DNA from: Pseudomonas sp. GM80
GTDB taxonomy: Bacteria; Pseudomonadota; Gammaproteobacteria; Pseudomonadales; Pseudomonadaceae
NCBI RefSeq assembly: GCF_000282515.1
Contig: NZ_AKJD01000049.1
Span: 1 to 32,355, forward strand
Direction of reading: 5' to 3'
DNA: 32,355 nucleotides
The position numbers and the translations under genes were made by a program. Position 1 is the stretch's first letter. Each line of letters starts with the position of its first letter. The notes under the pieces are model-generated. The model saw only the letters and a program-made list of their open reading frames with translations. It was not told the origin of the DNA and searched no databases. Shown one piece after another: positions 1-11,000 of this stretch.

Positions 1-207
1 CTGATCGCCAGCGGCGAAAAGACTGGGTCGCTGCCTCCGATGCTTGAGCGCGCGGCGCAAACCCTGTCGCGTGACATCGAGCGGCGGGCGATGGGCATGA
101 CTGCATTGCTGGAGCCGCTGATGATTGTGGTGATGGGCGGGGTGGTGTTGGTGATTGTGATGGCGGTGTTGTTGCCGATCATTGAGATCAATCAATTGGT
201 CCAGTAG
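1..207 (+). CDS. gspF: Type II secretion inner-membrane platform protein GspF (3' end only)
   Basis: The reading frame is open from base 1 and ends at TAG 205-207, giving the last 68 residues of a protein whose start lies outside the window. The segment ends in one long hydrophobic helix (about residues 39-60 of the fragment) preceded by EPLMIVVMG and followed by LLPIIEINQLV, the typical GspF/PilC C-terminus. GspF is the polytopic platform protein that links the GspE ATPase to the pseudopilus in the inner membrane. Because a DING-like protein and a PdtA-like exoprotein follow, as they do after the hxc cluster of P. aeruginosa, this is probably the HxcS-type GspF of a phosphate-starvation T2SS; that assignment is inference from gene order. 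Confidence 0.85.
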   Translation: MIASGEKTGSLPPMLERAAQTLSRDIERRAMGMTALLEPLMIVVMGGVVLVIVMAVLLPIIEINQLVQ

Positions 208-232
208 CAGGTTTTGATGGTGTCTGACCTGG

Positions 233-331
233 CCTCATCGCTGGCAAGCCAGCTCCCACAGGGGGCGGAGTTGTTGATGCGATCTGTGTCACAACAGAAA
301 ACCTGTGGGAGCTGGCTTGCCAGCGATGGGG
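233..331. repeat. Pseudomonas REP inverted pair, family 1 (GTGGGAGCTGGCTTGCC)
   Basis: Two inverted arms are visible: CATCGCTGGCAAGCCAGCTC near 237-256 and its reverse complement near 307-327, separated by about 40 bases. Each arm also holds a small hairpin (TGGCAAGCCA). The same family recurs at 18959-19052 and 21921-22038. It starts 26 nt after the gspF stop codon. Confidence 0.85.
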
Positions 332-693
332 CCAGTCGGGGCAATAAATAATCCAGATTTTTTCCCAGGACTGCGGCATCACCCGACCCTCGATTCCCCC
401 ATCCTCGGGTTCTCCTTTCTGTCATCTGCAACCACCCGCCAACGCCTCCAGCCCGATTCCGCCAAACCCCCAATCCAGACGCGCCGCCGGCCAGCGCAAA
501 CACCCGAGAAAATCCCTTCAGAAACACCTCGCAGCTCCCGAGGTTTTTTCCTTTATCTGTCACCGGAAACTGCGAATTTCTCAGTGCGACTTCACCACGG
601 CCAACGCCAGCGAGGGCCCGGTGAGTCTTCCCAGTGTCATGCAAGCAACCCCGAAAACCTGTGTTCACAAACCAGTTGAAAAGGAGATTCTTC
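332..693. other. Non-coding stretch between gspF and the DING-like gene
   Basis: Open frames cross this stretch on both strands, but they run through the REP element, have no ribosome binding site and show no recognisable protein features, so I call no gene. It holds a terminator-like hairpin at 526-549 and, presumably, the promoter of the phosphate-binding-protein gene. A CTGTCAC sequence at 557-563 resembles one half of a Pho box but has no properly spaced partner. Confidence 0.5.
526..549 (+). terminator. Possible rho-independent terminator before the DING-like gene
   Basis: A 6-bp stem (ACCTCG 526-531 with CGAGGT 539-544) encloses a 7-nt loop and runs into a T tract ending at 549. It would stop read-through from the secretion operon. 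The stem is short, so confidence is modest. Confidence 0.5.
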
Positions 694-1800
694 ATGTTCA
701 AGCGCACTCTGATCGCCGCCTCCCTGACCGTCGCCGCTCTGGCTTCCGCTCAAGCCATGGCCGTTACCGGTGGTGGTGCAACGCTGCCTGCCGCTCTGTA
801 CAAAGGTTCTGCCGACAGCATCCTGCCAGCCAACTTCAGCTACGCCGCCATCGGTAGCGGCGGTGGCAAGACTGCTTTCCTGAAGAACAACCCGGCTGGT
901 TTCGGCACCACCGGCACCGTGCACTTCGCCGGTAGCGACTCGATCCTCAGCGCTTCGGAACTCAGCACCTACAACACCGACTTCGGTGGTTCGTACGGCC
1001 CGCTGATCCAACTGCCTTCGGTGGCCACTTCGGTTGCCATCCCGTACAAAAAGGCCGGCCAGACTGCTCTGAACCTGACCAGCGCTCAGCTGTGCGATGC
1101 CTTCTCCGGCGCTAAAACCACTTGGGGCGCTCTGCTGGGCACGGCTGACACCACCCCGATCCGCGTGGTTTATCGCAACGTTTCCAGCGGTACTACGGAA
1201 ATCCTCACCCGTCACCTGAACTCGGTTTGCTCGAGTCAGTTCGTGACCAACTCGACCTTCACTGCCGCTCGCGTCGGTGGCGGCGCTCTGCCTACTGGCT
1301 GGGTCGGCGTTGCCAACACTTCTGATGTTGCCACTGCCGTTAACGCGGTTGATGGCTCCATCGGTTATGTCGGTCCGGACGGTGTCGACGCTACCAGCAA
1401 CGCTGTCGTTGCTCGCGTAAACGGCGTTCAGCCAACGTCGGCCAACGTCACGCTGGCACTGTTGTCGGCGTCCGCGCCTTCGACTGCAGCCCAGGCCGCA
1501 AACCCGGCCAACTGGTCGCCAGTGGTGCCTAACCCGACTTCCGGTTACAAACTGGCTGCTTACACCAACTTCATCTTCGGCCAGTGCTACAAGGATGCAG
1601 CCGTGGCCGCTGACGTTAAAGCGTTCCTGACCACCCACTACAGCAACCCGGGCAATAATGCCGCGACTCAGGCTCACAAATTCGTCGCTGTGCCTACCGC
1701 CTGGAAAACCGCTGTAACCGCCAACTTCATCACCAACTCGTCGGGCAACAACCTGGACATCAACAACGCCAGCGTCTGCAACGCTATCGGTCGTCCTTAA
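694..1800 (+). CDS. Secreted PstS/DING-like phosphate-binding protein
   Basis: 368 residues, starting at ATG 694 behind AAGGAG (681-686); an in-frame ATG at 634 would put 20 extra residues before the signal peptide and has no ribosome site. Residues 1-23 form a Sec signal peptide ending AQAMA. The mature start VTGGGATLP matches the DING family signature DINGGGATLP apart from the first residues, and family blocks AGSDSILSASELSTY and SSGTTEILTRHLNSVC follow. Four cysteines are suited to two disulfides. DING/PstS-like proteins are two-lobed phosphate binders; in P. aeruginosa a relative next to the hxc genes is exported by that T2SS under phosphate limitation. No PstC, PstA or PstB gene is near, so a secreted or surface role is likelier than service to an ABC importer. 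Ligand and export route are inferred from family and neighbours. Confidence 0.88.
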   Translation: MFKRTLIAASLTVAALASAQAMAVTGGGATLPAALYKGSADSILPANFSYAAIGSGGGKTAFLKNNPAGFGTTGTVHFAGSDSILSASELSTYNTDFGGSYGPLIQLPSVATSVAIPYKKAGQTALNLTSAQLCDAFSGAKTTWGALLGTADTTPIRVVYRNVSSGTTEILTRHLNSVCSSQFVTNSTFTAARVGGGALPTGWVGVANTSDVATAVNAVDGSIGYVGPDGVDATSNAVVARVNGVQPTSANVTLALLSASAPSTAAQAANPANWSPVVPNPTSGYKLAAYTNFIFGQCYKDAAVAADVKAFLTTHYSNPGNNAATQAHKFVAVPTAWKTAVTANFITNSSGNNLDINNASVCNAIGRP

Positions 1801-1820
1801 GCTCAGACTGCCGTAACACA

Positions 1821-1857
1821 AATGACGGCAACCTTCGGGTTGCCGTCATTTTTTTTG
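1821..1857 (+). terminator. Strong intrinsic terminator after the DING-like gene
   Basis: AATGACGGCAACC pairs with GGTTGCCGTCATT around a short TTCG loop, followed directly by a run of T. This is a long, stable stem, so the DING-like gene is probably a single-gene transcript separate from the giant exoprotein gene downstream. Confidence 0.9.
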
Positions 1858-2003
1858 CCTGACTACTCCTCGAACATGAAGTTTGTGTGACATCCGTTCG
1901 GTCGCGGCCCTCGCCAACGGCCTATGTCGTAACAGCAGGTTTTTGCAGGCCTGCGGCAGCTTTGGCCACCCAAGTGTGGCAATCAAAAAAGGATCTCGTA
2001 GTG

Positions 2004-5000
2004 ATGCTCGCTCGCCCATCCCGTCGTCGTACCCGTGTTCTGTCCTCCAGGCGTGAAGCTGTGGAGCCGACGCTGTGGCTGCTCAAGCCGTTGGCGCACG
2101 CCGTGGCGTTGTGTCTGGTGGCGGGCAGTGCGCAGGCGCAGACGGCGTTCAGTTCGAGCTGGTTTGCTGCCAAGGGCGCAGCGCAGCAAGCCGCGGCGGC
2201 ACGGCCGAGCATGGGCGGTTTGCCGGGCATGACGCCACCGCTGGCTCAACAACAAAAAGCCAATCAGCAACTGCAGCGTTCGATCCAGACCTTGAACAAC
2301 ACCGTTGCCGCGATTGCCGCACAACAAGCGGCGCAGGCGGCCGGACGTGCAGCGGCGCTGGGCACGGTGCAGTTTGTGCCGGACGGTCTGGGTGAGGGCG
2401 GTTTGAAAGTCGATAACAGCCTCGCCCAGGGTTGGCAGAACGCCAAGGGCCCACAGCAGACTCAGGCTGACGGCAAGACCACGGTGCAGATCGAGCAGAC
2501 CGCCGACAAAGCGATCCTCAACTGGGAAACCTTCAACGTCGGGCGCAACACCACGGTCGAATTCGCTCAACAAGCGAACTGGGCGGTGCTCAACCGGGTC
2601 AACGACCCGAGTGCGCGGGCCAGTCAGATTCAGGGGCAGATCAAGGGTGCCGGCACGGTGATGCTGGTCAACCGCAACGGCATCGTTTTCAGCGGCAGCA
2701 GCCAGGTCAACGTGCGCAACCTGGTGGCGGCGGCGGCCAATATCACCGATATCCAGTTCCGCGACCGTGGGCTGTATTTCGACAGCACCGGCACTCAGCC
2801 GACGTTCACCGACGCGGCTGGCAAGGTGTTGGTGGAGCGCGGCGCGTCCATCGAGACGCACAAACCGGCGGTGTCCACCGATGCCGGTGGCTATGCGTTA
2901 CTGCTGGGCAACGAAGTGCAGAACGACGGCAGCATCAGTACCGCCAAAGGGCAGACGGTGTTGGCTGCTGGTGATCGCTTTTACATTCGCAAAGGCTCGG
3001 GCACTGAGGGTAATACCTTTTCGACGACGTTTGGCAGTGAGGTCACGCCGGGCTTCAAGGCCGGGGCCGTTGCCGGCAAAGTCACCAACAACGGGCTGAT
3101 TCAGTCCGCCACCGGCGACATCACCCTGGCCGGTCATGAAGTGGTGCAGAACGGTGTTTTGCTCGCCAGCACTTCGGTGTCCACGCGCGGCACGATTCAT
3201 TTGCTCAACCCGAGCACTGACAGCACCGGCAGCGTCACGCTGGGGCAGGACAGCGCCACGGCAATCATGCTCGACAGCAGCGACCTCACGGCGCTCGACA
3301 GTCAACGCGACGCCGCGCTGACCGGCGTCAACGCCAACAACCGCATCCGTGGCGATCAATCGCGCATCGAGATCCAGAGCGGCGGCAGCGTCGAGTTCCA
3401 GAACGGCTCGATTACCTTGGCCACCGGCGGCCAGGTCGCGGTCAGTGCGCAACGACGCAGTGTGGTCCGTGATGGCGCGATCATCGATGTGTCCGGCGCC
3501 CTCGGCGTCAAGGTCGCGATGGAAAACAACAACATCAAGATCAACGTGCAGGGCAACGAACAGCGCGACGCGTCGATCAACCGCGAGAAGGGCGCGCTCA
3601 ACAGCAACGACGTCTGGGTCGATGTCCGCGAATTGGTCTACGTGCCGGCCGGCACCAACGGCTATGCCACGGATCGCTGGTACACGGCGGGTGGCTTGCT
3701 GGAAGTGGGCGGCTACCTCGGCACCCAAGGCCACAGCATCGGCGAATGGATGGCCCAGGGCGGTACGGTGAGTTTCGCCGGTAACGACGTGGTCACCGAG
3801 AAGGGGTCGCTGATCAATCTGTCTGGCGGCACGCTGGATGTGCAGAGCGGCCAGATTCGTCAGAGCTGGCTGCGCGGTGCCGACGGCAAACTTTACGAAG
3901 TCTCGCGCGCGCCAGGCGATCTGCTCTACACCGGGCTGTACAAAGGCTATGAGGACAACAGCGAACGCTGGGGCCAGACCAGTTACTTCTACAACCCGCT
4001 GATCGCGCCGCGCTCACGGTTCGAGTCGGGTTACACCGTCGGCCGCGACGCCGGGCAACTGGTGATCGCCACTGCCAATGCGGTACTCGACGGGCAAATG
4101 ATCGGCGAGGTGTATCAGGGCGAACGGCAGAATCAGGCGCCGAAACCGGTGCTCGACGGCTATGAACAAAGTCAGACAGCACTGGCGCGGCGAGCGCAAT
4201 TGATCGTCGGCAGTTACGACCCGACCTACGTCGCGGCGGCGAGTGGCTTGTTGTATACGCTCAATCCGACGCTGGACCAGGTGCAAATGGGCGGCGAACG
4301 TCCGCTTGCCGGCAGTGATCTGGACCTGGCCGGGGCGGTGTCCGATGCACGCAAGGGCAAGTTGTTTCTCGATAACGATCAACTCAATGGTTTGCGCCTC
4401 GGTGCGCTCAAAGTGGCGGCTCAGGATCAGGTCGTCGTCGACGGCGCACTGACGGTCGATAACGGTGGCGACATCACCCTGTATGCCCCGGATGTGCAGA
4501 TCGGCTCTGACCTGACTGCGCGTGGCGGTAGCCTGCGCCTGGGCAACGTGCTCAATCAATTCCTCTCCAGCGATACCGCCGACACTCGGCTCACGGCCAA
4601 GGCCGACAAGGCGACGCAGGTCAATGTGGCCGACGGTGTACGACTCGATACGCGTGGCGTGTGGAGCAATTTGCGCACAAACCCGGACGATGGCGCGAAC
4701 CTCGCGTACTTGAATGGCGGCCTGGTATCGGTCCGCAGCAGTGGCGATATCGATATCGGCGCGAGCAGTCTGCTCGATGTGTCCTCCGGCGGCGCTGTGC
4801 TGGCCAACGGCAAGACCCGGGGTGGCAAGGGCGGCGACTTGACGCTGGAATCCAGTGCGATTTCGGCGCCTGGTAAAACCCATCTCGACCTTGCGGGTGA
4901 GTTGCGTGGCTACGGCGTTACGGGCGGCGGCACGCTGACGGTGCAGGCCAACAAGATCCTCGTTGGCCAGACCGACCAGGCATTGACCGACAACACCCTG

Positions 5001-8000
5001 CAACTGTCCGGCGATCTGTTCAGCAAGGGGTTTTCCGCCTACAACCTGATCGGCCTGAGCGGGCTGGATGTTGCCGAAGACACCGCGATTGACGTCACCC
5101 TGCCGGTGTTCCGATTCGGTGATGCCGCGCCGAATCAGGTCAGTGGTGTCGATCCGCAAACGGCGCTTGAGTTGTGGACGCCGACGCTGTTCCAGGAAAA
5201 CCCGACCAAGGGCCTGCTGACCCAGCGCGCCGGCGCCAGCCTGACGCTGCAGGGCGGCGCCAGCCTGATCGGCTTGATTGATGCCGCCAACAGCCCGTTG
5301 ACCCTGGGCCGCGGTTCGCGCATCAGTGTCGATCCAGGGCAGAGCATCAAGCTGCGCGGGGCAGGGCAGATAACGGTCGAAGGTGAACTGAATGCCTGGG
5401 GCGGGACGATTGATATTCGTCAGCAACAGTTTGGCGCGATCAACCCGGGCACCTCCAATCAAGTGGCGGATTCGACTGCGCACAACCGTTCGATCTGGAT
5501 CGGCGAGCAGGCCGTACTGGATGTCGCCGGACGCGCCAATACGGCCATTGATGTTCTGGGGCGCACGTACGGTCAGGTCGGCAAGGGCGGCAGCATCATC
5601 ATTGGTGGCGAAATTGACCCGAAACTGGCGACGGCCACAGCGGCCGATGCCTATGTCATCGTTCGTCAAGGGGCTCGAATCGATGCGTCCGGCACCGAAG
5701 CTGTTCTCGATATCGCCGATCAGGGGCCGACCCGCGTTGCAACCGATGGCGGGCGCATCAGCCTGAGCTCCTACAACGGCTTGTTCATGGAGGGCAGCTT
5801 GCGTGCGGCGGCCGGAGGTGTCGGCGCTGCCGGTGGGCGTCTGGAGCTGGCGCTTGAGGTCCCGTTGTATTTGGATTCGGCAGGCAATGCGGTGCGCGCG
5901 CCGAGGGAAATCATTATCGGCCAAGGCTCTGGGGACCAGAAGCTGTCCGCCAACCTTCGGCCGGCCGATGGCGACGATAGTTTGCGCTACGGGCAGACGC
6001 GCCTGAGTGCGGATGAGTTGATGGCCGGCGGTTTCGACAACCTGAGTCTGCTGAGCAACGGCTTGCTGTCGTTTGACGGTGACGTCAATTTGCACATGAA
6101 TCAGAGCCTCAATCTGTATGCCGGGGCGCTCTCGCTGGCAGAAAATTCCACTGATGCGGCACGTATCGATTTGCGCGCGCCGTACCTGCGCCTGTCCGGT
6201 GTCGGTACTTACTTTGAAGCGCCCACCATGACGCGGCCACGGGTGACCCTCAATCCCACGAACCGATTGTCGCAGGCCACGTTCAATGCCTCGGCGAATC
6301 TGCTGGATGTGGGCAACGGACTGTCGTTCGGTACGCAGGGTGCGATCTTGCAACAGCAAGGACCTGCCGTTGCATACAGCCGCCGGGCATTCGGCCTGGT
6401 GTCGCTCGACAGCAGCGGTGACCTGCGTTTCCTCGCGCCCAATGACCGTGCCGAAAAAACCCGCCTGTGGACCCCGGGAGACTTGAATCTCGGTGCGGCG
6501 CAAATCTACCCCGGCACGGGCGTGCAGGCTGACGTCCGCGCCGGCTATCAGGGCGCCGACCGGGCGAACGAACACACCCTGCGGATCAGCGGTCGCGGCG
6601 CGGCACCTGCGGCGGTGCCTTATTCTGTATTCGGCAGTTTGAGCCTGACCGCAGGCACCTTCGAGCAGGGCGGGGTGATCCGTGCACCGTTGGGCCTGAT
6701 TACCCTGGGTGACGATGTTCTGACCGCCACACGTGAGGTGCGCCTGTTGCCGGGCAGCATGACGTCGGTCAGCGCCGCCGGGCTGGTCATGCCTTACGGT
6801 GGCACCACCGACGGTATCGACTATCGCTACAACGACAAGTCGGTCATCTTGAATGGCATCACTGGCCAAACCAATGGCGTGGTTGTCAACTCGCAATACA
6901 TCGATGTACAGGGCGGTGCGACTCTTGATCTGTCCGGTGGCGGTGATCTTCGCGGCGCCGGTTTCGTTTCAGGGCGCGGCGGCTCCACCGATGCCCGTCT
7001 CAATCCGTTGGTGCGCAATGCCGCTGACGGCACCTTCAGCTTGCCAGGGCTTGCGAGCAATCCGGTGTACGCCATCGTGCCGGGCAATCAGAGCGTGTAT
7101 GCGCCGGTGGTGGCAGAGGCCGCTGCGGTAGATCCGCGGGTCGGCCAGCAGATCACCCTTGGCGCCGGCGTGCCCGGTCTGGCAGCCGGCACCTATACCT
7201 TGTTGCCCTCCAGCTTTGCCCTGTTGCCGGGGGCGTTCCGCGTTGAAGTGAATGCTCAGGCGACGCCGAGCGGGACGACGCCTGCGCTACAACTGCGCAA
7301 CGGTTCCTGGACCAGCAGCGGGCAGATGTCGATTGCCAATACCGCTTTGCGTGACAGCCTCGCCAGTCAAGTGATCCTGACGTCTGCCGATGTGTTGCGC
7401 CGCTACTCGCAATACAACGAAACCAGCTTGACCCAGTTCATCTACAGCGATGCCGCGCGACGGGGCGTGCCGCGTGCGCTGGCACCCATGGACGGCAAGA
7501 CGCTGGACTTGCGTCTGAACGCCGGTGGCGAACAAGACATTGCTTTGCAGTTCAACGGGCAGGCGCTGTTCAAGGCCGCCGAGGGTGGCTTTACCGGCAC
7601 CGCCGTATTGCGCGGGGGCAATGCCGGCGCGAACTTTGAAATCCTTGGTGCAGGGCATGCGCCAACCGCTGACTTCGATGGCGTCTCGGTCTACGCGGAC
7701 ACGCTCAACAACCTCAACGCCGGACGCCTGAGCATCGGAGCGATGCCGAATGTCATGTACGGCAACTCGGCCAACATCATCGGATTCCTTGGCACCAGCA
7801 AAGACATTGTTCTGCGTGAAGGGGCGATCCTGTCGGCGCCGGAAGTCTTGTTGCGCACCACGTCGACCCTTGGTGGCATCACGGTCGAGGCGGGGGCCGG
7901 GATCAATACACTGGGACGCGGCGATGTGGCCTACGACTCAACGGCCGGCTATTTCTATCAGCCTGACCAATCCAGTCTGTTGCTCGCTTCCAACGGCTGG

Positions 8001-11000
8001 ACCCATGTTCTGGCGCCGAAAGCGGCCAGCGGCATTTCCGGCGGTGGCAGCATCCGCATCGGTGTCTGCACCACGACTGTGTGCAGCAACCCGGCGATCC
8101 TTTATTCGGACGGCAGTCTGACGGCCGCCACGGATAATCAATTCGAACTCGACGAAGCGGTGCGTTTCGGCACGCGCCACCTGGCGCTTTCGGTCGGCTC
8201 GGTCAACGCCGGCAGCGCCGAAGCACTGGCAGCGGCAGGCAGTCGCGTACCGGCGGGGTTGATGCTCAACCAGAACGTGCTCAATCGCCTGCTGCGTGGC
8301 GATACGCAGTACGGCGCACCGGCGTTGGAAACCCTGAGCCTGACCACTCGCGATGCCTTCAATTTCTACGGCAGCGTGAGCCTCGACACTCTCGATCCCC
8401 AGACCGGCCAGAGTAAACTGCAGAATCTGCTGCTGGTCACCCCGGCGATTTATGGCTGGGGCGACGCCAGTGATGTGGCGAGCATCCGCACTGCCAATTT
8501 GATCTGGAACGGCGCCACGCAAAGCCCTGGCGGCGTGATCACCGCTGGCGCCGGTACGGGCAGCGGCACGCTGGACATTCAGGCGCAACGTATCGAGTTG
8601 GGTTACGACTCGATGCCGCAAGCGAGCGGCCTGGATCAGAACAATCGTCTGGCGCTGGGTTTTGCCAACGTCAACCTGACCGCCAGCGACCGCATCACCG
8701 CCAACCACAAGGGCAGCCTCGCGGTGTATCAGGAGCAGGGCACTTACGACCCGGTCAAGGGTTACCGCTACAGCGGCGGCAACCTGAATCTGCGTACGCC
8801 GTTGCTTACCGGTGAAGCGGCGTCGGTCAGTGTGCTCAAGGCTGGCAACAATCTGACGCTCAGCGGTGGCGGGGCTGCCGGGGTGGCGGACGCGCTGGGT
8901 GCCGAGTTGAACCTTGAGGCTCGCAACATCGTGCTCGATAGCCGTATCGCCCTGGCCAGCGGCAAGCTGACGGTCAAGTCCGAAGGCGATTTGACCCTCG
9001 GCAATGCTGCGGTGCTGGACATGGCCGGGCGTACGTTGCCGTTCAACGATGTGAACAAGTACAGTTGGGGCGGCGACGTGTCGCTGTACAGCGCCAACGG
9101 CAATATCCGGCAGGCGGCGGGCTCGCGGATTGATCTGTCGGCGAAGAATCATCAGGCCGGCAACCTCACGGCCACCGCGCTGGGCGACGCTGCCGGGACA
9201 GTCGATTTGCAGGGTGAAATCCTCGGCGGCAGCAGCGGTTATTACGATGCCGGCGGCACGCTGGTGCCGTACAACGCCGGGGGCGTGGACATCCGCGCGC
9301 AAAACCTCGGCGGGGATGCCTCGGCGCAGTTCGCCGCACTCAATCAACGCCTGAACGCCGGACAGGTGTTCGGCAGCCGCAGTTTGCAGCTCAAGCAAGG
9401 CAATCTTGTGATCGGCGATGGCCTCAAGGCCGGTGACATCAATGTCTCGGTGGACAACGGCAGCCTGACGGTGGCCGGTCTGATTGACGCCAGTGGCGAG
9501 CGCGTCGGCAACATTCGTCTGGCGGCGAAAAACGGTATGACGCTGGCCGGCAACAGCGTGCTCGACGCCCACGGTCGAGTCTTGCGCGTCGACAGCTACG
9601 GCAAGATCATCGATGCGCCGAACCGCGCCACGGTGGAGCTCAATTCCGGCGAGGGCGTGCTCACGCTGGCATCCGGCGCGCGCATCGACCTGCGTCACGG
9701 CACCGATGCGCTGCCCGGTTTCCTCGCCGGTCAACACGACGGAATGCTGCGCGGCACCCTGGAATTGAACGCGCCGCGTCTGGGCAGCAATGACATCGCC
9801 ATCGACGCCAGCGGTGCGTTGACCATTCAGGGCGCTCGCTCCATTGGCCTCAACGCTACACGCCGCTACACCGATGCCCGCGATGGCGTCGATCAAGCGG
9901 TCAGTGGCCGACCGTATCAAGTCATCGATCAGGCCATGCTTGATAGCATCCATGGCGACAGCAACACCTTCATCAATGCGGCGCTGGGCAACAGCGATCT
10001 GCTGCAACGCAAACTCGCCGGGCTGAACAACGCCACTTACGCCGATGCATTCCATTTGCGTCCGGGCGTGGAAATCGCCAGCAAAACCGCCGACGGCGAC
10101 CTGGTGGTGGAGGGCGATCTGGACTTGTCCGGTTATCGCTATGCCAGCCTCAATCCGCACACGCGCTTGAACCCGGCGGTGTACGGTTCCGGTGAGGCCG
10201 GCAACCTGGTGATCCGCGCGGGTGGCAACCTCGATATTTACGGCAGCATCAACGACGGTTTCGCGCCGCCGCCGGAAACTCAGGACGACGCCGGCTGGAA
10301 ATTGATTGCCGGTGTGCAGCCGTTCGGCGCTGATCTGATCGTGCCGGGCAGCGGTGTTTCGCTGGCTGAAGGGACACAGTTCCCGATCGGCGCCACGCTC
10401 AATTACGACGTGACAATTCAGGGCGCGGTGTTGGCCAGCGGCACGTTGCTGCCGACTCAGGCAGTGTTGGCTGAGGCGTATACCTTTAGCGCCGGCACGG
10501 TGTTGGCCGGGGCCATCCATGATGCCAGTGGCAACCTGCTGTACGCGGCGGGGACGTTGTTCAGTGATAGTGTGACGGTGCCGGCGAACAGCCAATTGGG
10601 TGCCGGTATTCGTCTGAACAAGGCGACCAGCCTGCAAGCCATGAACTGGCCCAAAGGCGTGCCGTTGCCGGGGGTTTACAACGCCGACCTGCAAAGCGTT
10701 TCCGGGGTCAGGCTGAGTGGTTCGCTGGCATTGCTGCGCGGATCGCTGATTCCTTCCATGACCGACGTGAAACTGGCCGACGGCACTTCATTGATCGAAC
10801 TGCGTCCGTTTACCGGCGACCAGCAAGGCAAGAACTGGGCAGTGGCGAGCATGTTGCCGTCGGGCAGTGCGTCGTGGTCGATGCGCGTGGTGGCGGGTGC
10901 AGATCTTGGCGCCGCTGACAGTCGGGCGGTGCGGCCGCTGACCACTGAGGGCAATCTGCGCCTGGCGGATACTCACTACGGGGTGAAAGTGACAACTTCG

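Noticed and set aside
233..331. CRISPR-like repeats
   Set aside because: The repeats are inverted pairs scattered singly between genes, not direct repeats with regular spacers.
557..574. Possible Pho box upstream of the DING-like gene
   Set aside because: Only one half (CTGTCAC) is good; the position 11 bp later reads AACTGCG and does not match. Phosphate control is expected from the family, but the sequence does not show a proper box.
192..707. Open frames of 124 and 171 codons on both strands between gspF and the DING-like gene
   Set aside because: They run across the REP element, lack ribosome sites and encode low-complexity, frame-shadow-like sequence.
4014..6896. Very long antisense open frames inside the giant exoprotein gene (960 and 918 codons)
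   Set aside because: High-GC codon bias leaves long open antisense frames; the products have no domain features, and the sense frame is clearly coding.
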